A DNA stretch of 64,000 nucleotides from Vampirovibrionales bacterium. GTDB lineage: Bacteria; Cyanobacteriota; Vampirovibrionia; Vampirovibrionales; Vampirovibrionaceae. Below the pieces are notes generated by a model. The model did no database searches. It saw only the letters and a list, made by a program, of their open reading frames with translations, and was not told the DNA's origin. Shown here piece by piece: positions 53,697-63,366 of this stretch; position 1 is the first letter of the stretch, and every line of letters starts with the position of its first letter. The translations under genes and the position numbers were made by a program. Location of the stretch: positions 49,954-113,953 of the forward strand of contig JARXAD010000007.1 in assembly GCA_029866025.1 (NCBI GenBank). Direction: 5' to 3'.

Positions 53697-55435
53697 TGTT
53701 TGAAATCACCTATCTTCTCTTTTTTTTAGTGGCCAGTCTCCTCATAACCGTCTGTTTGGGTGGCTATATGGCCAAGGTGTTTAATTATCAGCCAACACTA
53801 TTAACCCCCATTTTTGAGCCCATTGAAAAATTGAGCCTTTACATAACGGGTATTCAATCCACCGGTTCTCAACATTGGAAACAATACGCCTTTGACTTTC
53901 TCCTCTTTAACCTTGTGTGCGGCTTTGTCACCTTTTTAATTCTGTCTTTCCAACATCTGTTGCCACTCAACCCCCTCCATCTGGCGGGTATGGAACCTTG
54001 GCAGGCCTTTAATACTATTTGTAGCTTTGTTACCAATACCAACTGGCAAAGTTATTCAGGCGAAGTAGCGCTGTCCAATTTCTCTCAAATAGCCGGTATT
54101 ACCTTTATGATGATTGTGGGAGCCGTTTCGGGGCTAGCCGTATGCGTAGGTTTTTTACGCGGCTTGACCAACCGTCATTCAGGGAACAGTGGCTTAGGCC
54201 ATTTTTATCAAGATTTCTTAAAATCCTTACTCTATGTCTTTCTGCCTCTTCTGTTAGTGGGTAGTTTATTTTTTATCTCACAAGGTGTTCCCCAAACCTT
54301 GCAACAACAGGTCTCTGTCACTGCATTGGAAGGTGCCCCTCAAAACATTGCTTTTGGGCCTGTAGCCTCCTTGTTAACCATTAAGCAGTTGGGTACCAAT
54401 GGTGGAGGCTTTTTTAACGCCAACTCCGCTCATCCCTTTGAGAACCCCAATCCCCTCACCAACTTCATTGAAATCTTGATGGAACTCGCCATCCCCATGG
54501 GGCTGGTGTACATGTTTGGCGTGTGGTTAAAAAACCGTATGCAAGGGTGGGTCATTTGGGGCGCCATGATGGCTGTATTCCTCTCCTTTTTGTGGATGGG
54601 CAATGCCTTTGAACAGGCTGGCAATCCTATTCTGTCTCACCTGCCCAGCATATCGGTTGGGATTGATCAGCAGTCTTCCTCCTTGCAATCAGGCGGAAAC
54701 ATGGAAGGCAAAGAAGTCCGCTTCGGCGTTCTTCCCTCCATGCTCTTTACCGTCGCCACCACTGGAACCTCTACGGGCGCGGTCAACAACATGCATGATT
54801 CCCTGACACCTATCGGCGGGCTGGTACCGTTGGCCGACATGATGCTGAACATCATCTTTGGGGGTGTGGGGGTAGGCCTGATGGGTTTCTTGCTCTACGG
54901 CATCATTGCCGTCTTTTTAACGGGCTTGATGGTGGGACGAACCCCCGAAATTTTTGGCAAGAAAATTGAAAAGCCAGAAATTATCCTCGCTTCTATTGCC
55001 ATTCTGCTTCACCCCCTTCTTATTTTGGTACCGACTGCCATCGCTACCATGAATGATTTTGGGCTGAGCTCTCTCAATAACTTGGGCCCTCATGGCTTGA
55101 GTGAAATCCTGTACGCCTACACCTCGGCAGCAGCAAACAATGGGTCGGCCTTTGCGGGACTTAATGCCAACACGCCTTGGTACAACATCTCACTAGGCAT
55201 TGTGATCCTGCTAGGGCGCTACATTTCCATCATTGCACTACTGGCCATTGCGGGCTCATTGCTATCCAAAACAAAAATGGAGCCCGGACCGGGGACGTTG
55301 CCAACCAACACTTTGTTATTTGGCGGGGTGTGGCTAGGCGTCATTTTGATTGTAGGGGCCCTCACCTTTGTGCCCGTTCTCGTTTTAGGGCCACTTGCTG
55401 ATCAGCTGGCAATGCTCAATGGAACATTATTTTAG
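53696..55435 (+). CDS. kdpA: Potassium-transporting ATPase subunit KdpA
   Basis: The 579-residue channel-like subunit that selects K+. The filter block [19 protein letters not shown] is intact, along with [15 protein letters not shown] and [20 protein letters not shown]. It has about ten membrane helices. Overlap with kdpF and a short gap to kdpB indicate one operon, a high-affinity K+ uptake system induced at low K+ or osmotic stress. Confidence 0.97.
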   Translation: MFEITYLLFFLVASLLITVCLGGYMAKVFNYQPTLLTPIFEPIEKLSLYITGIQSTGSQHWKQYAFDFLLFNLVCGFVTFLILSFQHLLPLNPLHLAGMEPWQAFNTICSFVTNTNWQSYSGEVALSNFSQIAGITFMMIVGAVSGLAVCVGFLRGLTNRHSGNSGLGHFYQDFLKSLLYVFLPLLLVGSLFFISQGVPQTLQQQVSVTALEGAPQNIAFGPVASLLTIKQLGTNGGGFFNANSAHPFENPNPLTNFIEILMELAIPMGLVYMFGVWLKNRMQGWVIWGAMMAVFLSFLWMGNAFEQAGNPILSHLPSISVGIDQQSSSLQSGGNMEGKEVRFGVLPSMLFTVATTGTSTGAVNNMHDSLTPIGGLVPLADMMLNIIFGGVGVGLMGFLLYGIIAVFLTGLMVGRTPEIFGKKIEKPEIILASIAILLHPLLILVPTAIATMNDFGLSSLNNLGPHGLSEILYAYTSAAANNGSAFAGLNANTPWYNISLGIVILLGRYISIIALLAIAGSLLSKTKMEPGPGTLPTNTLLFGGVWLGVILIVGALTFVPVLVLGPLADQLAMLNGTLF

Positions 55436-55443
55436 GAGAATCC

Positions 55444-57534
55444 ATGCAAAACCCTGTTGAATCCATTGAATCCTTTACGGTTCAACGTAACGACCGTAAG
55501 CATAAACCAGCGATGTCCAATCAATCGCTTATTCTTCAACAAGCATTAACGGGGATGTTCACGAAGCTGGACCCCCGTCTCATGATCAAAAACCCGGTCA
55601 TGTTCGTCGTGGAAATAGGCTTTTTATTAACGCTGGTCATGAGCTTTCAGCCTCAAATCTTTGGTCCTACGCTGGTAACTCAAAGTTATGTCGTTGGGGT
55701 GATGGTCATTCTGTTTGTGACCTTACTGTTTGCCAATTTTGCCGAGGCGTATGCCGAAGGCCGAGGCAAGGCACAAGCTGACAGTTTGAAAAAAACACGC
55801 TCCACCACTCAGGCTCGATTGATACTGGCTGACGGTACCGAGAAGTTAGTGGGGGCAAGCGACTTGCGAGCTGGTAATATTGTTCGCGTCACGATGGGGG
55901 AGATTATTCCTTCCGATGGGGAAGTGATGGAAGGCATTGCATCGGCGGATGAATCGGCTATTACAGGAGAGTCAGCCCCTGTGATTAAAGAGCCAGGCAC
56001 GGACATGGCCAGCTCTGTGACGGGTGGCACAAAGGTGCTTTCCGATTATTTGCTTATTAAAATCACCAGCAATCCAGGAGAGAGCTTTTTAGACAAAATG
56101 GTGGCCTTGGTGGAAGGGGCCAAACGCCAAAAAACACCTAATGAAATTGCTTTAACGGTATTGCTGGCCGCACTCACCCTCGTCTTTTTAATGGTGTGTG
56201 TGACTTTGGTTTTTTATGCCGGATATTCCAAATCACCCCTTGATACTGCCACGTTGATTGCCTTATTAGTGTGTCTGATTCCCACCACCATTGGGGCACT
56301 CTTGTCCGCCATTGGTATTGCCGGGATGGATCGGGTGAGCCGATTTAATGTCATTGCCATGTCGGGAAAGGCCGTCGAAGCGTCTGGCGATATTGGGGTG
56401 TTGATTTTGGATAAAACGGGCACCATTACCTTGGGAAACCGGCTAGCCTCTGAATTCATACCTGTGGCTGGGAAGACCGTGGACCAATTGGCTCGAATGG
56501 CTGCGTGTAGCTCTTTAGACGATACCACGCCGGAAGGAAAATCCATTGTGGAGCTGGCCAAGCGCTTGGGGGTAACGGATCTAAACAACCCGGCCAACAC
56601 CACTTCTGTAGAATTTTCTGCTGAAACCCGTAGCAGTGGCGTGGATTGGGAAGACGGTACTCGCGTGCGCAAAGGCGCGATGGACGCCATTAAGCGCTTT
56701 ATCTTAGACCAAGGGTGGCAGTGGTCATCAGAGGCTCAGGAATTGGCCGAACAGGTAGCTCGACAAGGGGGAACGCCTTTAGTCGTGGCCTGCAATACCG
56801 AAGTGTATGGGGTTATTCACCTCAAAGACATTATTAAGCCAGGAATGGCCGAACGATTTGCCCAAATGCGCACCATGGGCATTAAAACCATCATGTGCAC
56901 GGGAGACAACCCCATTACCGCGGAAGTGATTGCCAGAGAAGCCGGTGTGGATGACTTTGTGGCCGAAGCCAAACCGGAAGACAAAATCGCACTGATTAAG
57001 AAATACCAATCTCAAGGCCTATTGGTGGCCATGACTGGGGACGGCACCAATGATGCACCGGCCTTGGCTCAAGCGGATGTGGGGTTGGCCATGAATTCGG
57101 GCACGCAGGCGGCCAAAGAAGCGGCCAACATGATCGATTTGGATTCCGACCCCTCCAAACTTATTGATGTGGTGTCCATTGGCAAGCAACTCCTCATTAC
57201 ACGCGGCGCCCTCACCACCTTTAGCGTGGCCAACGATATTGCCAAATATTTTGCCATCATTCCCGCCATTTTTATTGTGGCCATTCCCGCCATGAAGGCC
57301 TTTGACATCATGGGGTTGGGAAGTGCCGACAATGCCATTCTGAGCGCCTTGATTTTCAATGCCGTTATTATTCCCTTACTCATTCCATTGGCTCTGAAGG
57401 GCGTTCAATTTAAGCCCATGTCCGCCAACCAATTACTCACACGCAATATTCTCATATACGGCTTGGGAGGCATCATTGCCCCTTTTATTGGCATTAAAGC
57501 CATTTCCCTTGCCTTGAATTTGTTTGGACTATAG
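55444..57534 (+). CDS. kdpB: Potassium-transporting ATPase ATP-binding subunit KdpB
   Basis: A 696-residue P-type ATPase subunit. It has [11 protein letters not shown] (actuator), the phosphorylated Asp in [13 protein letters not shown], the KdpB-type [24 protein letters not shown] and [20 protein letters not shown]. The N-terminal 20 residues are an unconserved polar tail. GGAG lies upstream of the ATG. Confidence 0.97.
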   Translation: MQNPVESIESFTVQRNDRKHKPAMSNQSLILQQALTGMFTKLDPRLMIKNPVMFVVEIGFLLTLVMSFQPQIFGPTLVTQSYVVGVMVILFVTLLFANFAEAYAEGRGKAQADSLKKTRSTTQARLILADGTEKLVGASDLRAGNIVRVTMGEIIPSDGEVMEGIASADESAITGESAPVIKEPGTDMASSVTGGTKVLSDYLLIKITSNPGESFLDKMVALVEGAKRQKTPNEIALTVLLAALTLVFLMVCVTLVFYAGYSKSPLDTATLIALLVCLIPTTIGALLSAIGIAGMDRVSRFNVIAMSGKAVEASGDIGVLILDKTGTITLGNRLASEFIPVAGKTVDQLARMAACSSLDDTTPEGKSIVELAKRLGVTDLNNPANTTSVEFSAETRSSGVDWEDGTRVRKGAMDAIKRFILDQGWQWSSEAQELAEQVARQGGTPLVVACNTEVYGVIHLKDIIKPGMAERFAQMRTMGIKTIMCTGDNPITAEVIAREAGVDDFVAEAKPEDKIALIKKYQSQGLLVAMTGDGTNDAPALAQADVGLAMNSGTQAAKEAANMIDLDSDPSKLIDVVSIGKQLLITRGALTTFSVANDIAKYFAIIPAIFIVAIPAMKAFDIMGLGSADNAILSALIFNAVIIPLLIPLALKGVQFKPMSANQLLTRNILIYGLGGIIAPFIGIKAISLALNLFGL

Positions 57535-57548
57535 AAACGAGCGACCCC

Positions 57549-58100
57549 ATGTTTGTAGCCATTCGTTTTACCCTTCTTATCCTTGTTTCGATGGGCTTGC
57601 TCTACCCCTTAGCCCTTACAGGATTAGGCCAAGCTTTTTTCCCTCAACAGGCTAACGGGAGTCTCATCCACAATGCCACAGGGCAAACCATTGGTTCCAG
57701 CTTGATTGGTCAAGCCTTTACACGACCAGAGTACTTTCACCCAAGGCCTGCCGCCAATGGCTATGACGCCGCCAATTCAGGAGGATCCAACCTTGGGCCT
57801 ACCAGCAAAAAGCTCATCGATCGCATTACCGTCGATACCAGTGGCTATCAACAAAAGAACGGAGCAAAGCAACCTATTCCTGTGGATGCCGTGACGGCTT
57901 CGGCGTCTAATCTAGATCCTCATATTAGTGTGGCCAATGCCTTACGTCAGGTTCCTCGTGTGGCGCATGCCCGTAATGTTAGCCCTAAAAGGATAAAAGC
58001 CTTGGTTCTTCAGTTAACCGAAAAGCCGCTATTTTCAGAGGCCCCTTATTTGAATGTGTTAACCCTTAATCTTGCCTTAGAAACAAAGAACTCTTTTTAG
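57549..58100 (+). CDS. kdpC: Potassium-transporting ATPase subunit KdpC
   Basis: A 183-residue single-span subunit that assists KdpA/KdpB. It shows GLGQAFFPQQANGS, GSSLIGQAFTRPEYFHPRPA, AANSGGSNLGPTSKKLIDRI and PVDAVTASASNLDPHISVAN. It completes the kdpFABC set. Confidence 0.95.
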   Translation: MFVAIRFTLLILVSMGLLYPLALTGLGQAFFPQQANGSLIHNATGQTIGSSLIGQAFTRPEYFHPRPAANGYDAANSGGSNLGPTSKKLIDRITVDTSGYQQKNGAKQPIPVDAVTASASNLDPHISVANALRQVPRVAHARNVSPKRIKALVLQLTEKPLFSEAPYLNVLTLNLALETKNSF

Positions 58101-58129
58101 GAATATTACCAAATCAAAAAAGGTAGCAC

Positions 58130-59070
58130 ATGAAAAAAAGTCTTTTGATACTCTCCTTGGCCCTTTTAGCCCTCCCAGCGTATGCAGCAGAACCCCTGTC
58201 GGATCCGACTAAGGAACTCACCGTGGATCTATCCTCCGTTGAGCTGCCGAAAAGACAAGTTTTTATAAGCCAAGATTCTGACAACAATGACGCGGGTCCA
58301 CTAGCGCCACCCAATAACGCTTCTGTCGAGGTAGCTATTCCCAATATTTCGACTTCTCGGCCCAGCTTTACTGATGCAGTGACAACGGTTCCGCAAGGCA
58401 GTGTGCAAGGAGAAAATGGAGCTACCTATACCGATAATCGGGGCGGAAGCTACTCGTGGACGACCCCTGAAACCTTATTGCGTCTTGGGATAACGGACAA
58501 TACCGAACTTCGGTTCACGACACCCAACTATACCTACATTGGGGATAACCGGCCGGGGAGCCTGAGTAATAACTTTGGCGATATCTCGGTGGGGTTGAGT
58601 CATCACCTTGTAGCCCCTGGTAAAATTGATGTGGCGTTAATCCCTATTCTCAACATCCCCTCAGGGGCCAACAAGGTGTCTACGAACTCCGTAGATCCTC
58701 AGTTTCGGTTGGTGGTCGCTAAAGCCCTTACCAGTAAATGGTTAATCAGTAGCCATCTGGATACTCGCTGGAACACCGGTAGAAACGCTTCTGCGGAAGT
58801 TGTTTTTAACCCTACCTTTATTAACTACTACAGCTTTACAAAAAACTCACTGGGTTTTTAGAATATTCTGGTTTTTACCCCACCACTGGAAAAACAACAC
58901 AATTCCTCCAATCCGGCGCTATTTACTTGTTAACACCTCGTCAGCAAGTCGATGTGCGATTAGCCACGGGCTTAAATAACAACTCTCCCAATATATTAGT
59001 GGGCTTCGGTTATTCTTTCCGAATCGACGGTTTGTTTGGGGCCAGTAGAGCCTTCAGTAGTTTTAAGTGA
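58130..59070 (+). pseudogene. Outer-membrane barrel protein (phenol-MetA type), frameshifted
   Basis: A signal peptide (SLLILSLALLALPAYAAEPL) and a beta-rich domain with LLRLGITDNTELRFTTPNYT and ALIPILNIPSGANKV end at TAG 58859-58861, in the middle of a strand. From a T5 run at 58855-58859, reading one base back continues LEYSGFYPTTGKTTQFLQSG and DVRLATGLNNNS to VGFGYSFRIDG with a stop at 59070. That is the expected barrel end of the PF13557-like transporter family. One base lost from the T-run explains it; slippage or a sequencing error is possible. It lies between kdpC and kdpD in the same direction. Confidence 0.75.
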
Positions 59071-59116
59071 TAATAGTTCGGTAAAATAAAACCCCGTAAA
59101 AGACGTTAAAGGCATT

Positions 59117-60283
59117 ATGATAGTAGGGCCTAACAACGAACCAGCAAAATTCAACAAAACTCCTTCAGAGCCCTTACTCGAAGGGGTCGCTAAGTATCCC
59201 AGTAAACGAGGGCATCACAAGATCATCATTGGGGCTTCACCTGGAGTCGGTAAAACCTATCGAATGCTTCAAGAAGCCCAACATCTTAAAAAGCTGGGAG
59301 TGGATGTAGTGGTGGGGTATTTCGAATCTCATGGGAGAAAAGAAACCATCGCCCTAATGGAAGGGTTGGCTGTTATTCCCCGACAGCAATTGGATTACAA
59401 AGGCATTACCCTCGAGGAGATGGATACTCAGGCTATTATTAAGCGGCATCCCCAAACAGTGCTGGTGGATGAACTGGCTCATAGCAACGTCCAGGGTAGC
59501 TCTAACGCCAAGCGATACGAAGATGTAGTTCAAATTTTGGATGCGGGTATTAACGTGGTATCCACGGTCAATATTCAACACATTGAGAGCTTGAATGACA
59601 TTGTCAACCGCATTACGGGCATTCAGGTTCATGAGCGTGTGCCAGATTCCTTTATCGACAGTGCTGATGAAATCGTTTTAGTTGATATTTCCGTGGAAGA
59701 GCTACACGACCGCCTTAAAAAAGGGAAAATCTATGCTCACGATAAAATTGAGCAATCGTTAAACAATTTTTTAAAAAAAGGCAATTTGGTTGCGCTTCGA
59801 GAACTAGCTCTCCGCGAAGTGGCCAATAGTGTGGAAGGACAAGCGGAAGCGGATCCGGTTTTCTGCCCCTTGGAACCCACCGGAATCCATGAACGAATCC
59901 TGGTGTGTATTTCCACCCATCCCGATTCGCAGCGGTTGATTCGCCGAGGCTACCGTATTGCCGACGGCTTATGCGGTGAACTACTCGTACTGTTTGTTCG
60001 ATTGAAAAATCGACCTATGCCCGAGCCTTACTTAAACAATCTTGCCAAGCATAAGGCGTTGGTCCACGAATTGTCGGGGAAGTTCATTGAAGTTGAGTCA
60101 AATAATATTGCTGATGCCATTATCGCGGTCGCCAAAGAAAAGAAAGTCACCCAGATTGTGGTGGGAGAAAGCCTCCGCTCACCGGGCTGGTTTCATTTTT
60201 TAAAACCGACACTACCTTATCAGATTTTTGAAAAAACAAGCCATATTGACGTTTATATTATTGCCACTGAGCACTCTCAGTAA
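59117..60283 (+). CDS. kdpD: Short KdpD (N-terminal sensor and USP domains only)
   Basis: A 388-residue protein equal to the cytoplasmic N-terminal half of E. coli KdpD. The KdpD domain has Walker A IIGASPGVGKTYRMLQEA, VDVVVGYFESHGRKET, VLVDELAHSNVQGS and TVNIQHIESLNDIV. A universal-stress-protein domain (ERILVCISTHPDSQRLIRRG) runs to the end. The membrane and kinase parts are absent and the stop codon is natural. The same truncated form is known from Anabaena and Synechocystis. AAAGG lies before the ATG. Confidence 0.92.
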   Translation: MIVGPNNEPAKFNKTPSEPLLEGVAKYPSKRGHHKIIIGASPGVGKTYRMLQEAQHLKKLGVDVVVGYFESHGRKETIALMEGLAVIPRQQLDYKGITLEEMDTQAIIKRHPQTVLVDELAHSNVQGSSNAKRYEDVVQILDAGINVVSTVNIQHIESLNDIVNRITGIQVHERVPDSFIDSADEIVLVDISVEELHDRLKKGKIYAHDKIEQSLNNFLKKGNLVALRELALREVANSVEGQAEADPVFCPLEPTGIHERILVCISTHPDSQRLIRRGYRIADGLCGELLVLFVRLKNRPMPEPYLNNLAKHKALVHELSGKFIEVESNNIADAIIAVAKEKKVTQIVVGESLRSPGWFHFLKPTLPYQIFEKTSHIDVYIIATEHSQ

Positions 60284-60663
60284 GCATTTAGTCACATCTG
60301 TATCGTATAAAGACCTAGTATCTTCCGACTCAACCTATTTCTATTTTAGACTTGCTTGGATTTCTATGGATTGACAGATACAGCTGTAATGAACGGGCAA
60401 AGAGAGAACCAGTGTAAGCCATGTGGGCTTGGCCTGGCCTCCAATATCAATTTGGACTGGGGACTTTTGTACTTTTCTGCTCGCCAGATCCCATTGGACA
60501 AAGCCATGGGTGGCAAATGCATTCCCCCCTTATACTATAGGGAACCAGCAGACTGTTAACAGCCTGCTGGTCATCTAACTTCCATTAATACCTTACGGGT
60601 AAGATCTAAAGTGAGACCGTAATGAGATCAAATATATACTGATTAAAGTTAATATCACTCCAT
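60284..60663. other. Intergenic region with a 28-bp imperfect palindrome
   Basis: No gene is supported. A 67-codon plus-strand frame from 60356 has no ribosome binding site or family. At 60544-60571 ACCAGCAG and CTGCTGGT flank the self-complementary CTGTTAACAG, making an almost continuous palindrome with one mismatched pair. No T-run follows. Confidence 0.5.
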
Positions 60664-60692
60664 AAAAAAGCTGGAGGTAATACCTCCAGCTT
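60664..60692 (-). terminator. Terminator of the PepSY gene
   Basis: Perfect 11-pair stem AAGCTGGAGGT / ACCTCCAGCTT with a three-base loop, followed on the minus strand by a T-run. Confidence 0.92.
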
Positions 60693-60710
60693 GCGGTTAA
60701 TCTCTGATTT

Positions 60711-61025
60711 CTACACTGCTGTATTGGTTGTTTTACCGGTGTTAACATTGACGGTGACTTCATACAGGGACTTGGCTTGTTTAATATCAAAAAAATAACG
60801 AGCCTGAGTGAATTCGCTCTCCTCTTCCAAGGCCTCATAAATAACCTCACCGGGATGAAGCTTGAGAGCAATAAGTCGGGCCGCAGGCAAACCAATGCGG
60901 TTGCTTTGCTCATTCTCATTGTCTGTAAAGGCTTGAGAGCCAACGAAGCAGAGAATAATAACGACACCGATTAAAGCAACACAAATATTTTTAAAGGCAG
61001 AAAAAGTAGGGGGAATTCCAGACAT
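60711..61025 (-). CDS. PepSY-domain-like membrane-anchored protein
   Basis: A 104-residue protein. Its start MSGIPPTFSAFKN carries the recurrent Pro-Pro-x-Phe-Ser pattern. A membrane helix follows (NICVALIGVVIILCFVGSQA), then a PepSY-like stretch (AARLIALKLHPGEVIYEALE, and YEVTVNVNTGKT at the end). ATG 61025 has GAGG upstream. PepSY domains are often periplasmic inhibitors or sensors. Confidence 0.7.
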   Translation of the reverse strand: MSGIPPTFSAFKNICVALIGVVIILCFVGSQAFTDNENEQSNRIGLPAARLIALKLHPGEVIYEALEEESEFTQARYFFDIKQAKSLYEVTVNVNTGKTTNTAV

Positions 61026-61084
61026 AACAACCTCGTTTACCATCACAGATGGTTTGCATTAGGGATAAAACTAGAAAAAATGGG

Positions 61085-61603
61085 CTACGCGAAAGCCATG
61101 TTCAATTCAATCACTTCTTCCAGCTCGTTGATTAGTTGTTGTGCTCGGGCAATTTCGGCCTGAGTGCCATGAACAATCAACACAAACTGGTTTGATTTGA
61201 TGGCTGTTTCATACTTAATCGCACTATCTTTAGGAATACCAAGACTCATGAGTGCGGCACCCAGAGCACTGAATCCCCCCACAACGATGGAGCCTTCTAA
61301 AGCACCCGCTAATGCAGCTAAAATAGGTCCTGCAATAAAAATGTGCCCTATAACTGGGATAAAGAAGAGTCCGGAAGCGGTAAGCGCACCAAAAAAGCCA
61401 CCCCACAGGGCACCAAAGGAGCCCCAGGTTTTGATCCGATCGCCCATATTAACGTAACCAATGACCTGTTCTTCCGTGTGGAAATCTTTTCCCACAATGG
61501 AAAGCTTCGTCATATCAAAGCCTTCATGTTGTAGTTCTTTAACGGCTTCTTCAGCGTTATTGTGGGTTTTAAAAACGGCAATGGCCATGGCTTCGGATTT
61601 CAT
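61085..61603 (-). CDS. General stress protein-like membrane protein (YflT/DUF1269 type)
   Basis: A 172-residue protein. The N-terminal MAIAVFKTHNNAEEAVKELQ and LSIVGKDFHTEEQVIGYVN resemble the heat-induced YflT domain. A Gly/Ala-rich hydrophobic centre (GALWGGFFGALTASGLFFIP) and a C-terminal strand FVLIVHGTQAEIARAQQLI follow. It belongs to a family of stress-linked small membrane proteins; the exact role is unknown. Confidence 0.72.
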   Translation of the reverse strand: MKSEAMAIAVFKTHNNAEEAVKELQHEGFDMTKLSIVGKDFHTEEQVIGYVNMGDRIKTWGSFGALWGGFFGALTASGLFFIPVIGHIFIAGPILAALAGALEGSIVVGGFSALGAALMSLGIPKDSAIKYETAIKSNQFVLIVHGTQAEIARAQQLINELEEVIELNMAFA

Positions 61604-61766
61604 TGGAATGACTCACTTTCTTTTATATGGACGGAATTGACGAATGTTGAGAACTTAGGTAACCCTTGCACACAAAACAAAAATACAAGCATAAAGAATT
61701 TAATTCGAGCCCATCCCGTAATGGTGTTGTAAAATAAAGGGCGTATTCTTTTGGGGAGGTGGTTAG

Positions 61767-62159
61767 ATGCAATACAAACCTTTAAAAGATTCTCTGTGGC
61801 AACGCATTGAGTTTTTCATTTTCCAAAATGATTTGGGACGACCTAGAACACGCGATCGTGAATGCTTTGAAACGATTCGTTACGTACTAATCACTGGCAT
61901 TCAGTGGTGTAATATTCCCGTCCTGCCTGAGTTTGTGCCAAAATCCACCGCACACCGACGTTTCCAACACTGGGTGAATGACGGTTTTTTTGACAGATTG
62001 CTTCACTGGCTAAAACCAGACGAAATCGAAGCCTTGAGCCTTCTACACTTGGATGCGACGGTGAAAGTCGCAAAAAAAGGGCGACCAAATCAGCAGAGCC
62101 GGAAAATACAAGACAAGCAAAATGACCGTTCTCGTAAATCAAGACGGTCTGCCGCTTAA
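61767..62159 (+). CDS. IS5-family transposase, first frame (OrfA)
   Basis: A 130-residue N-terminal part with helix-turn-helix region (WQRIEFFIFQNDLGRPRTRD), GIQWCNIPVLPEF, HRRFQHWVNDGFFDRLLHWL and the first catalytic Asp in LLHLDATVKVAKKG. The frame crosses an A7G run at 62072-62079, where slippage would move ribosomes or polymerase into OrfB. Confidence 0.88.
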   Translation: MQYKPLKDSLWQRIEFFIFQNDLGRPRTRDRECFETIRYVLITGIQWCNIPVLPEFVPKSTAHRRFQHWVNDGFFDRLLHWLKPDEIEALSLLHLDATVKVAKKGRPNQQSRKIQDKQNDRSRKSRRSAA

Positions 62160-62520
62160 AATTGGCCCCATTGCTCCTGGTGGTCAGCACGACTGTGTTG
62201 CGGTCAATGACATTATACCAAAGCTACCCAAGTCTGGTTGTATCACCGCTGACCGAGGGTATGATTCTAAAAATCTTCGGAAAACCCTCAGAAACCGAGG
62301 ATTAACCCCTATTATTCCTAAGCGGAACCAGAAGAAGGGGGTTCGTAGACGAACGCCAAGGCCGATTTTATACAAACAACGATATTTGATTGAGAGGCTA
62401 TTTGGTTGGCTGGATGGGTTTAGAAGGCTGGTAGTGCGGTGGGAATACAAAAGTAAAAACTACGAGGCCTTGTTTAAGCTGGGTTGTGCGCTCATTAATC
62501 TACGACGCTTAACGGGATAG
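62122..62520 (+). CDS. IS5-family transposase, second frame (OrfB)
   Basis: The C-terminal part with the second catalytic Asp in ITADRGYDSKNL and the Glu in YLIERLFGWLDGFRRLVVRW. The frame is open upstream to 62065 and reads ISRAGKYKTSKMTVLVNQDG there, which fits the family consensus (SRGGxTTKIHxxxDxxG). It is therefore normally made as a fusion with OrfA by slippage at A7G rather than from ATG 62122. Confidence 0.88.
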   Translation: MTVLVNQDGLPLKIGPIAPGGQHDCVAVNDIIPKLPKSGCITADRGYDSKNLRKTLRNRGLTPIIPKRNQKKGVRRRTPRPILYKQRYLIERLFGWLDGFRRLVVRWEYKSKNYEALFKLGCALINLRRLTG

Positions 62521-62578
62521 GTTCTCTTAACAAAGAAGGTCGGCTTACGATAAGGGATGAGGCTCTAACAAAGAAGAC

Positions 62579-62809
62579 TTATACAGTTACCATTTCCAAG
62601 TTATCGGATCCATAGCGTATGATCGGACTCCAAGACTGAATTGCATTGTTCGCTTGGGAGGAAATGACAACACACCCATTGGCGAAAAACTCATTGATAA
62701 ATATGGAGAGACTAGACCTGTCACAATCGGCCGTCGATAGGTCTCGAACAAACCCTTTCATCACAGAGGCTCTTTTAAAAAACAAACGACTTTTAAGTGT
62801 ATGCAACAT
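62579..62809 (-). CDS. Small hypothetical protein next to the IS
   Basis: A 76-residue product, start MLHTLKSRLFFKRASVMKGF, not recognised. GAGG lies 8 bases before the ATG, which supports translation. It abuts the right end of the IS, so its C-terminus may be truncated. Confidence 0.42.
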   Translation of the reverse strand: MLHTLKSRLFFKRASVMKGFVRDLSTADCDRSSLSIFINEFFANGCVVISSQANNAIQSWSPIIRYGSDNLEMVTV

Positions 62810-63134
62810 AAGCTGACCTCACTTTCTAATGAGAAGAGTTTCTCCAAACAATTGGAGTTATTGTTAGCCTTGCATAGCAACTGAAAATACCAGCACTAAA
62901 GACTTAACTCTTAACATTCCACTGCATGCTCAAGGAGATCAAAACAGCACTTCTTATGTCGTATCTGTTACACAAGCGTATAGTTACCTTGCCAGCGACG
63001 CTGGAGTATCCTCCCCTATAGAGGCTCTGTAACCCATTCTTTTTGATTGCTGTAATTAGAGTAGCCTTCTTGACTAAAAATGAATAGAGTCAATAGTCCC
63101 TTATCATTACTTAGATAACTGTGTATTTTTCTGA
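62810..63134. other. Gene-free stretch in accessory DNA
   Basis: All frames are broken. A six-pair hairpin CTCCAA-ACAA-TTGGAG lies near 62842-62857. The region probably includes decayed DNA upstream of the integrase remnant. Confidence 0.4.
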
Positions 63135-63342
63135 GTAACCATTGGACGGGCATTTTGGCTGGTGGTGAAGGCCGCTGATCAGGTGCAGCAGTGATGGACC
63201 CATCACACGTTACGACACACCGCCATTAATCACTTGGGTACAGGCTGGATTACACTTACCAACCATCAGCCGAATCAGTGGCCACAAGAGCCTACAAATG
63301 GTGGAACGCTATGCCCACCCGAAAAGGAACCATTTCCAATAA
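63135..63342 (+). pseudogene. Tyrosine recombinase (integrase) C-terminal remnant
   Basis: In one frame AFWLVVKAADQVQQ is followed by TGA (63192-63194), then WTHHTLRHTAINHL. After an extra G at 63236-63238 the next frame continues VQAGLHLPTISRISGHKSLQ and MVERYAHPKRN to a stop at 63342. The HxxR, GHKS and catalytic Tyr of tyrosine recombinases are all present. One stop and one frameshift, with no N-terminal half upstream, show a dead integrase fragment. Confidence 0.85.
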
Positions 63343-63366
63343 GCCTTGGGTAAGTTAGGTAGGGTA

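Larger units (their letters stand above)
61707..62565 (+). mobile_element. IS5-family insertion sequence (two-ORF, IS427-like), complete
   Basis: Left inverted repeat GAGCCCATCCCGTAA starts at 61707. The best right repeat TAAGGGATGAGGCTC ends at 62565; its reverse complement matches 14 positions with one inserted base. A weaker alternative end is at 62526 (ACGGGATAGGTTCTC). TAACAAAGAAG follows both candidate right ends, so a small duplication affects the end. No clear target duplication was found. The left end of a second copy starts at 63772. Confidence 0.82.

Noticed and set aside
60356..60559. 67-codon plus-strand frame downstream of kdpD
   Set aside because: No ribosome binding site, no family and it overlaps the palindrome region; likely chance.
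60544..60571. Palindrome taken as the kdpD terminator
   Set aside because: No T-run follows on either strand and it lies 260 bases from the stop codon.
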